Assembly (NCBI RefSeq): GCF_000350225.1
Contig: NW_005179053.1
Location: 119,802-183,801, forward strand
Direction: 5' to 3'
Source of the DNA: Chondrus crispus
Taxonomy: Eukaryota; Rhodophyta; Florideophyceae; Gigartinales; Gigartinaceae
DNA: 64,000 bases
In this document: positions 49,672 through 60,497 of the stretch, piece after piece
Numbering within the stretch: the stretch's first letter is position 1
How the letters are laid out: each line of letters opens with the position of its first letter
Notes under the pieces: generated by a model
Seen by the model: only the letters and a program-made list of their open reading frames with translations
What the model was told of the DNA's origin: nothing
Database searches by the model: none
Position numbers and translations under genes: made by a program

Positions 49672-50311
49672 TGTAGCATAACCGCCGGCTACTGTACTAT
49701 ACATTAGATTTAGAATTAGATCTAACGCTGTAAGGTACGGACCTTACAGCGTGCTCGCGAGCATACCTTACAGCGCGCGCGCACCAACACGTGTATCCCA
49801 CGTGTAGCACACGTATGCTGTCAGCCCCGACGGCTGACAGCGTTACAGTGCGGGCCGGCCCGCACTGTATACAGTAAGCCGACTACAGTACAGTCCGTAC
49901 TGTACTGTAGACGGTAAATTAACTTGTACAATAAATATAGGGAGCGACCGCCGGCGGGGAGGGCTAGGACAGGCAACCCTCCACCGACGGTCGACCACCC
50001 AGCTTACTCTACTCACACCGCCGTTCCGCGAGTAGTTACCACCGAGCGGGTAGAGGACGCGCGCGACACCGCGGCGAGCTGCGATCCGCCTCCGCCCGTC
50101 AGTACCGGATCGTCAACCGGTACTGCTCCGGGGCGTCGAGGCGTCGATCCACTCGCCTACGCGCGCATCCCCGCCGACCACGCTCTCCCACCCGCTACCG
50201 GCCCGCTTCCGGTGGCGTTGGTTGGTTCAAGACCCTCGGTACGCCGATCCGGGGTCTTCCGCCGAACATCGCGAACACCCCCTCCGCCGTGTGTGGGGTG
50301 TTTATGCGACA
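49672..50311 (+). repeat. 3' LTR of Y
   Basis: 640 bp, about four substitutions from the 5' LTR. The conserved hairpin is at 50101-50124. Confidence 0.95.
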
Positions 50312-50316
50312 CGCCG

Positions 50317-52572
50317 GTGTTGGCGCTGCCGAAGAAGGACCTACCCCACTCGGTAGATACCGATGCAAGCGACTACCAAATAGGCGCTGCACTATTTCAA
50401 ACACACCCGGATGCGCAACGCAAACCCATCGGGTTCTTTTCAAGAACGTTAGCCGCAGCCGAGAGAAACTATTCTGTATCAGAAAAAGAATGTCTAGCGG
50501 TAATTTGGGCCGTACAGACCTTAAGACCATATCTATATGGCGAGCACTTCGTCGTGCATACCAACCATGCCTCATTGAGGTGGTTGATGAACGTAACCGA
50601 CCCCAGCGGGAGATTAATCCGATGGAGGCTCCGCCTCTCGGAATTCGATTTTGAAATCAAGTACAAAAAGGGAAAGGCTAACAGCCAGGCGGACACTTTG
50701 TCAAGGTTGCGAACCGCAGGAGAAACCGTCGACGAAATTGACGACGAAATCCCTTGCTTTATGGCCGAACCGGCCGAGGGTACAGTGTAGGACGAGGAAA
50801 CTATTGACGCGGCAGACGACATCCTCGCTCTTGAGGGGGGGACCGCCCCTGATCGCCTCGATCAATTCCAAGCTGTCACTCCGGAGGAGCTCATTCGCGA
50901 GCAAGCCGTCGACCCCTTCTGCAACCGCATCAAGGAAGAAATGGACGCCGGAAAGGTGAGAACGTTCAGCACGGAGACCAAGGAACTCGAAGGAACTCTA
51001 TGCCGTACCGCGCCAGAGTTTGTACAAGTGGTAATACCACAATCGTTAAGGGACCGCGTCCTAGGGTTGAGCCACTACGCAAAATTGGCAGGCCACCCGG
51101 GAGGCAGGAAACTTTACAAGACTTTGAGAAGATATTTTTATTGGCCTAAGATGGCCCTAGACTGCTATGCAGTCGCAAAGAATTGCGCCGCATGCGCGCG
51201 GGAAAGGGTGAAGTTAAGAAAAAACACGAAGGAAATGAAGCTGTTCACGCCCAAAGCGCCGCTGGAATTTGTCGCCATCGACATCCTCGGCGAGCTAATT
51301 ACAACTAAGCGAGGAAATCGGTATATTCTCGTGATCAGCGATCGATACTCGAAACTGGTACGGACCGTACCGTTGAAGAAGATATCAGCTGCGCACATCG
51401 CACAAGCCTTCGTTCACCATTGGGTATTCGTGTACGGACCGCCGGTCAAGCTGCTGTCCGACAATGGAACACAGTTCACGGCCCGGTTATTTCAGAATGT
51501 CTGCCGAATTCTTGGCATACGCAATGTGTTCACGACTACGTACCACCCGCAAGCCAACGGCCAAGTTGAGAGATTTAACCGCACGCTGACTTCCGCGTTG
51601 CGAAAATACGTTGGAGAGCATCCCAAGGACTGGGACTTATTTAGCGACGCTGTGACGTTCGCCTACAACACACAAGTTCATCGAACTACGAAAATTGCGC
51701 CCTTCGAGCTGGTGTTGGCTCGGGCGCCGAGAAACATTGCGTTACAAGCGCAACCAACATCGGAGAATTTCAGCTCGTCACGAGCATACTACCTGAAATG
51801 GCAGTCGTGGTTGGAGAGCCTAATGCGAAGCGCCGATAGGAGTTTGCGAAAGGAACAAGCCCGGTACAAGCGAAATTTCGACGCACGCCTTCGCAAACCG
51901 CAATACGAGATCCCACCAGGGTCCTACGTGTTCCTCCGGAAGGAGCAGGGCACGGCTAGCGAACCGAAACACAAGTTGGCACAAGTCGCTACAGGACCTT
52001 ATCAGGTCAGAAGATCCGATCAACATACGGTAGTCATTGCCATTGGCGATCAGGAGGAACGCGTATCGCGAGACAGGGTGGAGTTAGCCCCAAGCCCGAT
52101 GGACCATGCGCCGATAACCGGCCTACGTCAAGCGCTACAGTTCCTGGGAGAGCCGGAATTAAACGAAGAAGGAGAGGCAACGGAGGACGACGAACGTCCT
52201 CACACCCGTGCGCCCACGTCAGGGGACCAGGATAATTTAGTCGGTCAAACGCCGACAGCGGAGACACCTCCCGGTCTACGAGAGTTCGGAAAGTCCAGAG
52301 ATGAGGATGAGCCGCTGGCTCTTCGGAAGGGGGAACGACAGTTGGACACGCAGGAAGAAGGAACTGAGAGTCAGGAGTATGTGATCGACAAGATCGTGGA
52401 CCACGGCTACGACGGGAAAAAATTAATTCTGAAGGTGGAATGGTACGCCTATACGCCCGAGGACGCGACGTGGGAGCCCATTGAGCAATTGCCCCGCAGC
52501 ACGGCGGTCACGTATTTCCGAAGGAAAAGATTATCCTTGCCCGCGCAGATCGCGCAAGCGCAATCAGGATAG
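50317..52572 (+). pseudogene. Z Pol, RNase H, integrase and chromodomain, with one TAG
   Basis: Directly continues the RT part after Y. RNase H has VDTDASDYQIGAALFQ, SEKECLAVIWAVQTLRPYL and NHASLRWLMN. A TAG at 50788-50790 stops the frame, but the same frame goes on (DEETIDAADDILALE, TPEELIREQAVDPFC) without a gap. Integrase has LSHYAKLAGHPGGRKLY...CAACARER, then D-D-E in AIDILGEL, SDNGTQF and QVERFNR. The C-terminal chromodomain is YVIDKIVDHGYDGKKLILKV then EWYAYTPEDATWEP. With the earlier frameshift and the Y insertion, Z is dead. The TAG is probably a point mutation. Confidence 0.9.
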
Positions 52573-52855
52573 TGGTAACCAAGAATTTCACATGTCAGTG
52601 TCAGTGCGGTAATCTGCGCGGGGCATAGCGAGCCGACCTAAGGGTCGAGAAAAGGAGAATGATGAGATGGAACGAACCAGGTGAGGGGCCTTCAGACAGC
52701 CAACCCGCAAGTAGAAGCAGCGCGTGCACGAGTAGGATGAGCGTCGCGATGAGATACTCAGGTCGGAAGCCGCGTAACGATGTGCCAAGCGAGACAAGGA
52801 CACTGGAAGACCGGGGACATGGACTGGATAATCCACCCTTTTTCACTCTTACCTT
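52573..52855. other. Z 3' region, no gene seen
   Basis: Between the end of Z pol and the X insertion. No polypurine/hairpin module like that of V/Y/Q is visible, which fits Z being another lineage. Confidence 0.4.
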
Positions 52856-54119
52856 TATTGAAAATGTGCGACCACATGCTGTTATCTGAAAAGGTCAAAA
52901 TCGAGTGACACGTGTACATGACTGCACGGTCCGGGCGCTCTTACCCATATCACGACATGACATGTGTAAAATCCCAGATTTTGGGGTTCCGGGGACGAAA
53001 GTGGCCTCTCGGAGTGTCATGCAAATTTGCATAGTTTTGCCAAGTGGAACCTTGGCCCGTAGCACTATAGACTACACAGGAAATACTGCAATTCTATTGG
53101 CCCTCAGGTCTAATGCTGCAAATCTATTGGTCGAGCGTTGTCCACGTGTGCGTCATTGGCCTTGTGATGTACTTTAAATGGCCTGTATATGCCATAATTA
53201 CGTTGTTTTGGGGGTTTCAAGTGGTTTGCCATGGTTGTAATGGGTAATTGCATGGGGCCCCCGGGCGGGACACATGTATGCCGTGTACACATGTACACGT
53301 CGCCAGGTGGATTCGTGTACGTACACATGTACACGCATCCAGGTGTATGCACATGAGGGTTTACAGTTTTACAGTGTCAGACTGTTTGCGATCCTGCGCG
53401 TGTCCGAGTACAGTACATGTGAATCAAAAGTACAACAAGTACTTCTCGCGAGAGGAATACAGTTGTGCGATTATTCTGTGTACGCGTCACGCTGTATGCG
53501 AGTCTTGCGTGAGCACGCGCCGTTGCACTGTGCTCTCGTCATGGTGCGCCGTTGGATGCAAGTTCATGACAGTACTCGTGTGATTTACATGTATTCTCAT
53601 GTGAGTTGTGTAGAAAGTCTGGATGCACATTGTTATAACTTGCCATAATTATCTGACAGTGCTTGGCGAAATTAGTAAGGTGAGAAACAAGGATACGTAT
53701 GGCGATTGTGATATGAAAGACGTTTGCGTTGTTGGAAATAGACAAGTGCCAAGTTGTTCGTTGCACAACAATGAAGTCTGGCATGACTGGATGCAGATTA
53801 GTAAGGTGTGAAACAGTTGCATGCATAGGGCCATGGTTTACAGTCATTTGGAATGTGTAGAAATAGTTGTGAGCTAATAGTTACGAATCGATTCGTAAGG
53901 TGGAAATCGAACAGTATGGTCGGGCCACAAGAGGACCGCGCTTGGTCGCGCATAGTAGAGTATGGTTTACTGGGAGTCGGAGTAGAGCGATAGTGTAGCA
54001 CTCGAAGTGTATAAGTATCGCAGGAAAACGGCTTCAAAGTAAACCTCGGTACCAACTCCTTCACTCACACACATCAACCTGCCCTCCTTCTTTCCCTTGC
54101 CCCTCCCAACCTACCATTA
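52856..54119 (-). mobile_element. Element X, complete copy (minus)
   Basis: 1264 bp, TATTGAAAATGTGC to CCTACCATTA on the plus strand, exact TSD ACCTT (52851-52855; ACCTT at 54120-54124). It differs from the copy at 27397 at only about ten positions by eye. Confidence 0.92.
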
Positions 54120-57100
54120 ACCTTCATAACAGTTCGGTCTCGTTTTTGTTTTATTTGTGATTGCTTTTGTGTTGTTTTATTTCGTTTTATTTTTGAGATG
54201 TTAGGGACACGACCCCGCACCGCGGAGGTCAGTCAGGAAGTCTATGAGGAGTCCAAGGAGGACATTGAAGAGGCGATAATCTTCGAGATCAATTCCGCCT
54301 TTGACAAGGTTACGGTCGACGCCCGCGTCGCGGGATTCTCCCATTCAGGGTAAGGCCGAGGAGGAGCTAAGAGACGCACGAGATCATGACTCTACGACGG
54401 GTGTTCCTACGTCATAGATAGAGCCGGAAGGAGATGAGGCACTACACACATTTGGAACACACACGCACAATCGCCGAATGCCCGTGAAATTACGAATGGG
54501 ATCAGTGGCCCACACGCGCGTGAAACGTAATTTATTTGAGGATTTAATGGGTGTCGAAAGCGAACTATTGAGCGAGCGGTATCAGAGCGAACGCCAGCCT
54601 TGTCAACTCGCTTCGAATGTGTTGATCAGGCTCGACAAGCCGTGAGACGGGCGTTTAACAAACGAGAGGATCCCCAAACAGGGACAATGTCCAGGCCTAC
54701 TTGAGATTGAGAAATCGCCAGAGGGGATGCCGTCCAAATGGGACGACCCTGTTGGTCAGACGGTTGTGATCGACACACTCTCGAACGCATTTAATCACGC
54801 GCGACCTACTTATGCGTTTATCAGGATAACCCCGCTTTCGTTTCTGTTTTGTTTACTTTTTCTTTTTTTTTGGTGTCGAGGAAACCCATACGCGCATGCC
54901 GACGGTATGGCGAGTCGTCAGTAACAATTCGCATCGCGAAATGAAGCTGCGCCGGTCAAGGCGTAGGCCTGTTGTCAACCGACCAGCGAGGAAAGGTGGA
55001 CGTTATCAATAACTTACAACAAAGAAAAAAAAAATGGATCCTCGATTGTAGTGACAAGATGGAACTTTAGTTAGAATTTAGAAAGTAGCGAAAAGGAGAA
55101 GAGGAGGGAGGAAGAGGCAGGGCGACAAATGAAGGGGGAGCATGAGTTGTAATCGGTTGGAGAAAGGACGATGGTGAAGGAAAATGGGGACTCCCCACGA
55201 TCAGGAGGACGAATCAGTGTCGAGATTCCGACTCGGACGCACGAACCGTGCCAATCTGAGAAAGAAAGGGGGAGGGCACTCGCCAAACAGGGAACGAAGA
55301 TTCGCGTAGAGAGAAAAGAAGGGAAACTCGCAAACGCCCGAGGAAGACGGAAGTGATAATCGATGAAGTACGCGAAGCGCCGTGACGAGAAAAGCCCCCA
55401 CGCTTGTTTTCAGTGAGCACTCACGGTTCGGCACTGTAGACCAAGAGGTACACAGGAGAAGGCTAGGGTTCTGTAATACGCGATTGCATGCCGAAAACGA
55501 GGATCGCATTCTGTGGTAATTGGTACCAAGGGCAACAGCCCTCCCCGAGACCGGATGCGTCTGTCGCATTTTTTTATTGACGTATAGGGACTGGCGTTGT
55601 CAAGGAGACTATTGAATTTTTTCGATGGGGATCCCAGGGAAAACGTTGCGTAGGTGCGAGGAAGACTTAGGAGAATGTACACCGCCCAACCCTGTTCACT
55701 GTCGGTGATAAGGGTCGCCAAGGGCAGACTACTGTACTCCCTAAAGGATAAGCGGATGCGTCAGAATTGACGAACGGGTTACCTTCGGACCGAGGTAAAA
55801 GGTGTGGGAGATGGATGTGGCTGATCTACAGCTGCGAGAGACGAATGAGAGGGGGGTTCGGGTCGGTGAAAGCTAACCAAGCGTAGACGAGGACCTCGTC
55901 GTGATTACGTCAGAAAAAAGGGACGAGAGCCTCAGGCTGCGAAATGGAGGCGTACTCAAACGCTGTATGAGAAGGGCCGGCGAGCAGGAAAAAGAGGGAT
56001 GGACCCTATGTGGAACCTCCGTGACGCGATGAAGGCAGACGGTGCTGCCGTAGGTGATAAGACGCCGAAGGTGATATGTCGAGGGGTATACGCAGGCGAA
56101 AGCGATGCTTTGATACGACGTCGTACGCAAAGTCCCCAAAAGGGAGCAGCAGCCCTGTGGCTCTGCCAGAGGGGGGAGAATGAAAAAAATGACGTCGAGG
56201 CTGAAGCAGCCGTGCGAGAGGCTCGGAGAGGATCGCCGCGAGGAGCTCAGAGGATGGAGAGAAACAGAGAAATAGTGTCGCCCGTGTAGCTGTCGATGAC
56301 AGAACTGAAAGAGGACGCCTGCCGCGAATAAGAGGAGGAAAAATGGAGACCAAGGAGCGACCCCAGGATCGAGGGGGGGCCGAGGAAGGAGTTGTGGGAA
56401 AGAGACAGTTAATGTGCACGGGCGCGCGGGCGAGGCGAAGCGGGAGGAAGTGGTTGATGTGAGAGGCGACAAGGCCGAAGGCGTGGCAGGAACGAGCGTC
56501 GGAGGCATGGAAGGAGCGTACCTCGCAAGGATGAAGGGACGCGACACGACTCAAGGGGAGAGTCCGAAGGACGAATATTTGCCGTCGGACAAGACCTCGA
56601 ATGAGCCACTAGATACTCCGGGGTGTGATTTGGGAAATGTTACTTCCGGACGCCTCCGAGTCCACCTCAACAACACCCCGTGAAGATCGACAAGTGTCGC
56701 GCAGCCGGAGGGGAACACAGGACACCACTCGGAATTTTATTCTATTTTAAGGAAAGAGTGTCGCGGACGAGCGCACGGGACGCTGAGTATTTTGGGACAA
56801 GTGCACAGACGAATTGCGAGCACAGAGAAGGTTCGCTCTGTCCAGACGACGTCATCCACTTGCACTTACATTTTGTTTTTTTTGTTTTTGTGTGCGTTAC
56901 AACGCAGCTATTTGACCGAAGGATCACTCACCCGACCCTTGCAAGGGGTCGGTTGAACAGATCTCCCGTGTTACACCCACACCTCGATGGCGGAATTCCG
57001 TTGCGTTTCGACTGTGGTAACAGTCCTCTCTCAGGACGAGAGCGTCTCAAAGAAGGTCGTGCTCCGACGGGCCGTCGGAATTATTATTTGAAGTTGTCGG

Positions 57101-58687
57101 GCGATGTGAGCCTGGAAATGCAGTGATAGATATCTCAATTGCTGCTGTTGTCAAGACGTATGAGCCCGGGACTACAGGAGCGCAGTCCCACGCACCTGCC
57201 GAGGCCATGATTCAAAGGGGTTTCCGGACGGTTAAGCGACACGACGTGCGGACGCGTGTGTCAGTATGGGTAAGATCAAGTTCATGGCCTCCGCAAGTGC
57301 TATCGTACTCTATTTCATGCAGTCTTAAGCCAAGATCGAGGGATTGGAAAGACGTCCCAAATCGTGGGACGAGACAAGAATGGGCAACTAAAATGTTATT
57401 GTCTCATGAGAACGTAGTTGTGTCGTTCACGATGCAACATTTGCACCAGCGGAACTGGCAGGTACTATTTGCAAGTCTCAAACTAAACCCGACCGAAGCG
57501 GCTGTATATTTGTCTGGACTCGGATAAAATTCCAGAAAGAGAAGGAACCCTTCCACTCAACTCCGTTGGGAGGATATTGACAAAATAAGGAAAAATCACA
57601 AGTCGCAGACGTCGCCACCTCCGGACATCGGGATCTACCAGGAGGGAGGATCTTAACAAACCTCCGCCGCATCAGTCCTCCTTGAAAGCGGTTGTTTGTG
57701 AGGACATCCCAACCAAGGACCCCACGTAAGAGCCGCCGGCTCGCGATCCTGATGACACCGTCCCTCGCGCCGCCTCATACGCTAACAACAACATAAGAGA
57801 GTGGATGCCATTCAGCTGGAAGGGGACGTATGCTGTAAAAAGAGGAGAAAAAGGAGGAAATCGTCGACGACGATCCACATGGATCCTACGCCTCAAAGAC
57901 ACCTTCGCCCGCGACCCCACCGAGAACCCTCGAAAACGAAATTACCGGCAAAATGACGAACGCGATTTCGTATTGACTCGACACGAACGGCAACCTCGAC
58001 GATGGCGACAGCCACCCCGCTGCGATAGCGAGAATCGCCTCGAGGAGCCTGAAGAATTGAAAGAAAAGAGAATTACAGGCGATCGCGCAGCTGTCGGCGA
58101 CAGAGCTAAATGGAGACGCACAATGGGAGCAAACTGAGGACCTCTGCTCACATTCTCGAGTGTTACAGTCTGACCGATCATCCATGCCGCTGCGACAATT
58201 TAATTTTTTCAGTCTGAAAGGTACAACCTGTATCCCAGCCGGCCGATGAGGCGACCCGGAGAGATAAATTAGTCCCCAAGGGAGGAACACAGTACGAGAC
58301 GAGGACAAACTCGGAGAGGTGGGAAAGTGAAAGGAAGGAGGTGGAAAAAGGAGATGTGCAACACGATGGCAGAAGGAGGGTTGTGCAAGGAAAAGAGAAG
58401 GTAATAGGGGATGTGCAGCTGCAGTAGCAGAGGTGCACGGAAAATGGACAAGAGAAGGGAGACCGTAATGAGGAAAAGAGGAGGAAGTTGGTGGAAAGAG
58501 GAAGATGCGACCGCAGCGACGGGGCGCATACAAAAAAAAAGAGGAGGAAAGTGAATGTAACGGGGGATACGCAGGTGATTCATTTTATTATCCAAAAGCT
58601 ACCGGGTGACGTTGATAACCAGACGTCACCCCAAACGGGTAATAATCCGAGAATGGATCAGGGGGTGGGAGTCGTCCGAGTGGCGGG
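54120..58687. other. Z 3' region; no supported gene
   Basis: 4.6 kb downstream of the X copy. Minus-strand frames (for example 55873-56547, 57886-58533) are Ser/Pro/Leu-rich, overlap frames on the other strand, and show no motif. A purine-rich plus strand in 55080-58560 creates such frames by composition. The 3' LTR of Z is not recognisable. Confidence 0.4.
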
Positions 58688-59632
58688 TCAGTGGGGCGGC
58701 ACACCCAAGGATTTTTCCTTTGGGAGTGAGGTAACGAGTCGAGCAAGGAGTCGCAGATCATCGAGGGAAGCCCCTTGGAGAGCTTCACCTTCGATGCCAT
58801 GAGCGCGGAGCAATGTGCAGTAGATGTCAATGGCTCCGTCGCTCTTTTTGGGAATTGATGGGGACGGTGGGGAAGACAATGCTTCCCTAACCGACAGAGT
58901 TTCGGTATGCCCTGCCGAGGGGATATCGACAGCAGGAGGAGCAGCAGCAGGGGCTGCAGGGAGAGGAGAATCGGGAGCAGCAGCAGGGGCTGCAGGGAGA
59001 GGGGAATCTGGAGCAGACGGTCGGGGGCAAACGTCGTCTGCGCGGGGATCTACGGCTCGTATGGGAGCTACGTCAGGGGTTGGAGCTTGGTTGCCGAATT
59101 GGCGACTGAGGCGCGCTTCGGAGGGAGAGCACAAGGCGGATGTCCAAGGGTTGAACCAGACAAAGTCACCCGCCGCACTGTGACTTCGTGCGGGAGAAAA
59201 GGACGGGCGTCGCCTGGCGAAGGATCGGGATGAGTTGATAGGGGGGACAACATCCCAGTCGACCAGATTGATCTTTTCGAGTAAGGAGTACAGTTCGAAG
59301 TCGGTGTCTGCTCCGCCCAAGGGCACAGTATAGTCCAAAAGGCACATGAGCTCGACGAGCTTCGGAGGAAGATACCAAAGCCGCCAACAATCGTACGCGT
59401 CCCAGAGCAAGGTGGCGGCTACCTTCACGCACCACTCCGTCAAAAAGACAACCCACAACCCGTGACGAGGATCAGTGAGATGGCTTCCAAAGTAGGTAAG
59501 GATGGGACCGAGCTCTGCCCAAAACCCTTGGCAGACCTCAAATTGTCCCCACCACGAGGGGAGTTGCTGGTACCGGTTGGGATAGTGTGACCGAGCAATT
59601 TCCCCGCCTCAACCATTTGGTAAGCTAGGAAA
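58688..59632 (-). CDS. Z antisense open frame
   Basis: Minus strand, open from about 59632 to the stop at 58688, opposite to Z's genes. The part before the first start-like codon (59458) also reads well: VCQGFWAELGPILTYFGSHL, then TDPRHGLWVVFLTEW. It resembles V's FPSLG...PFILKHFGYACLDRRH. YLPPKLVELMCLL parallels V's IQPPATLAYL. Then comes a Pro/Ala-rich linker with a 12-residue tandem repeat (APDSPLPAAPAA) and a C-terminal helix TLLRAHGIEGEALQG, similar to P. There is no in-frame ATG at the natural start, so a 5' exon or decay is possible. Function unknown. Confidence 0.5.
58940..59011 (-). repeat. 36-bp tandem repeat in the Z antisense frame
   Basis: Two copies of a 36-bp unit (AGCAGCAGCAGGGGCTGCAG and on), differing at two or three positions. 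It encodes the Pro/Ala repeat. Confidence 0.75.
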
Positions 59633-59789
59633 TATCCCGTGTCCGATCTCATCTTACGCTCGAATCGGACCGTATGCTGGAAGAAGGGGATGTTCCCGCG
59701 TTTCGTATATCAGAAATTGAGGGGGAGGATTGCGCGCGTGTATGACAGGGCATCGTTAGTCACCGTCAGTTGGTTATGCCACAGGCGGT
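59633..59789. other. Z 3' region up to element Q
   Basis: Short stretch with no gene seen, ending at the LTR of Q. The other side of Q is outside the window, so no TSD can be tested. Confidence 0.4.
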
Positions 59790-60462
59790 TGTAGCATAAA
59801 CACCCCCAACGGAGAGGGGTGTATGCACAGCTCGACGTAGACCCCGTCCGAACGGGAAGACGGGGGTGAAGCGGGACACCAGCTAACGGCACCGGGCAGC
59901 GGGCCCGGGTAGCGTGGTAGAGCGGGAACGGGGAGGACGCCGGTACGCGCGAGCGGTTCGACGCCTCGACGCCCCGGCGCGGTACTGGGTGACGATCCAG
60001 TACCGACGGGCGGAGGCGGAGCCGGCTCGTGGGCGTACCGCGCGCGTCCTCAACCCGCGCTCGGTGCCGCTCTAAGGTAGTTAGCGAACGCTACCTTAGA
60101 ATAAGCGGGCAGTCGGACCTTGACGGTCGGTGGGTGACAAGTCCGTGCTTGTCCTCCTCCACCGCCGCCGGTCCGCTCCATATTTAATGTACATAATAAC
60201 CTATCATAATAGTACAGTACCGATGTACTGTAGCGACGTACTGTAGCGGTCGGTCGACACTGTAATACTGTCAGCCATCGGGGCTGACAGTACACGTGTG
60301 TGTGTGCGCTCTTCGGTCCCGCGCGTACACGTGTACACGTGCGCCCCCTGTACTCGGGGGTACACGTAGTGGTACTGTAGAGCATCGAGCCCTACAGTAA
60401 CCGATCCGATTCGGAGTTGATCTAATCTAAAATAAAGCCCCAGGGGGGGGGGTTATACTACA
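59790..60462 (-). repeat. 3' LTR of Ty3 element Q
   Basis: 673 bp, TGTAGTATAACC to TTATGCTACA on the minus strand. The hairpin is GGTACTGG (59982-59989) / CCAGTACC (59998-60005), in an LTR otherwise different from B. The U5-terminal hairpin is ACACCCC (59800-59806) / GGGGTGT (59816-59822). A reversed ATTAAATATGGAGCGG is near 60178. A U3 palindrome CTGTCAGCC/GGCTGACAG is near 60267-60289. Confidence 0.88.
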
Positions 60463-60497
60463 CGGCCCCCCCCTTAAGCGGGGACGTCCGCGTCCAC
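60463..60497 (-). promoter_or_regulatory. Q LTR-proximal hairpin plus polypurine tract
   Basis: On the element strand GTGGACG-CGGA-CGTCCCC (one mismatch), then CTTAAGGGGGGGGCCG against the LTR. Confidence 0.68.

Larger units (their letters stand above)
39316..50311 (+). mobile_element. Ty3/gypsy chromovirus Y (11.0 kb), best preserved
   Basis: LTRs of 640 bp (39316-39955 and 49672-50311) with about four differences, exact TSD, primer site, open gag and open pol. The 3' internal region holds two hairpin/polypurine modules around a 2.3 kb segment. It looks young. Possible defects are an altered zinc knuckle (His to Gln) and a weak slippery site. It is inserted in Z's pol in the same orientation. 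Confidence 0.95.
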
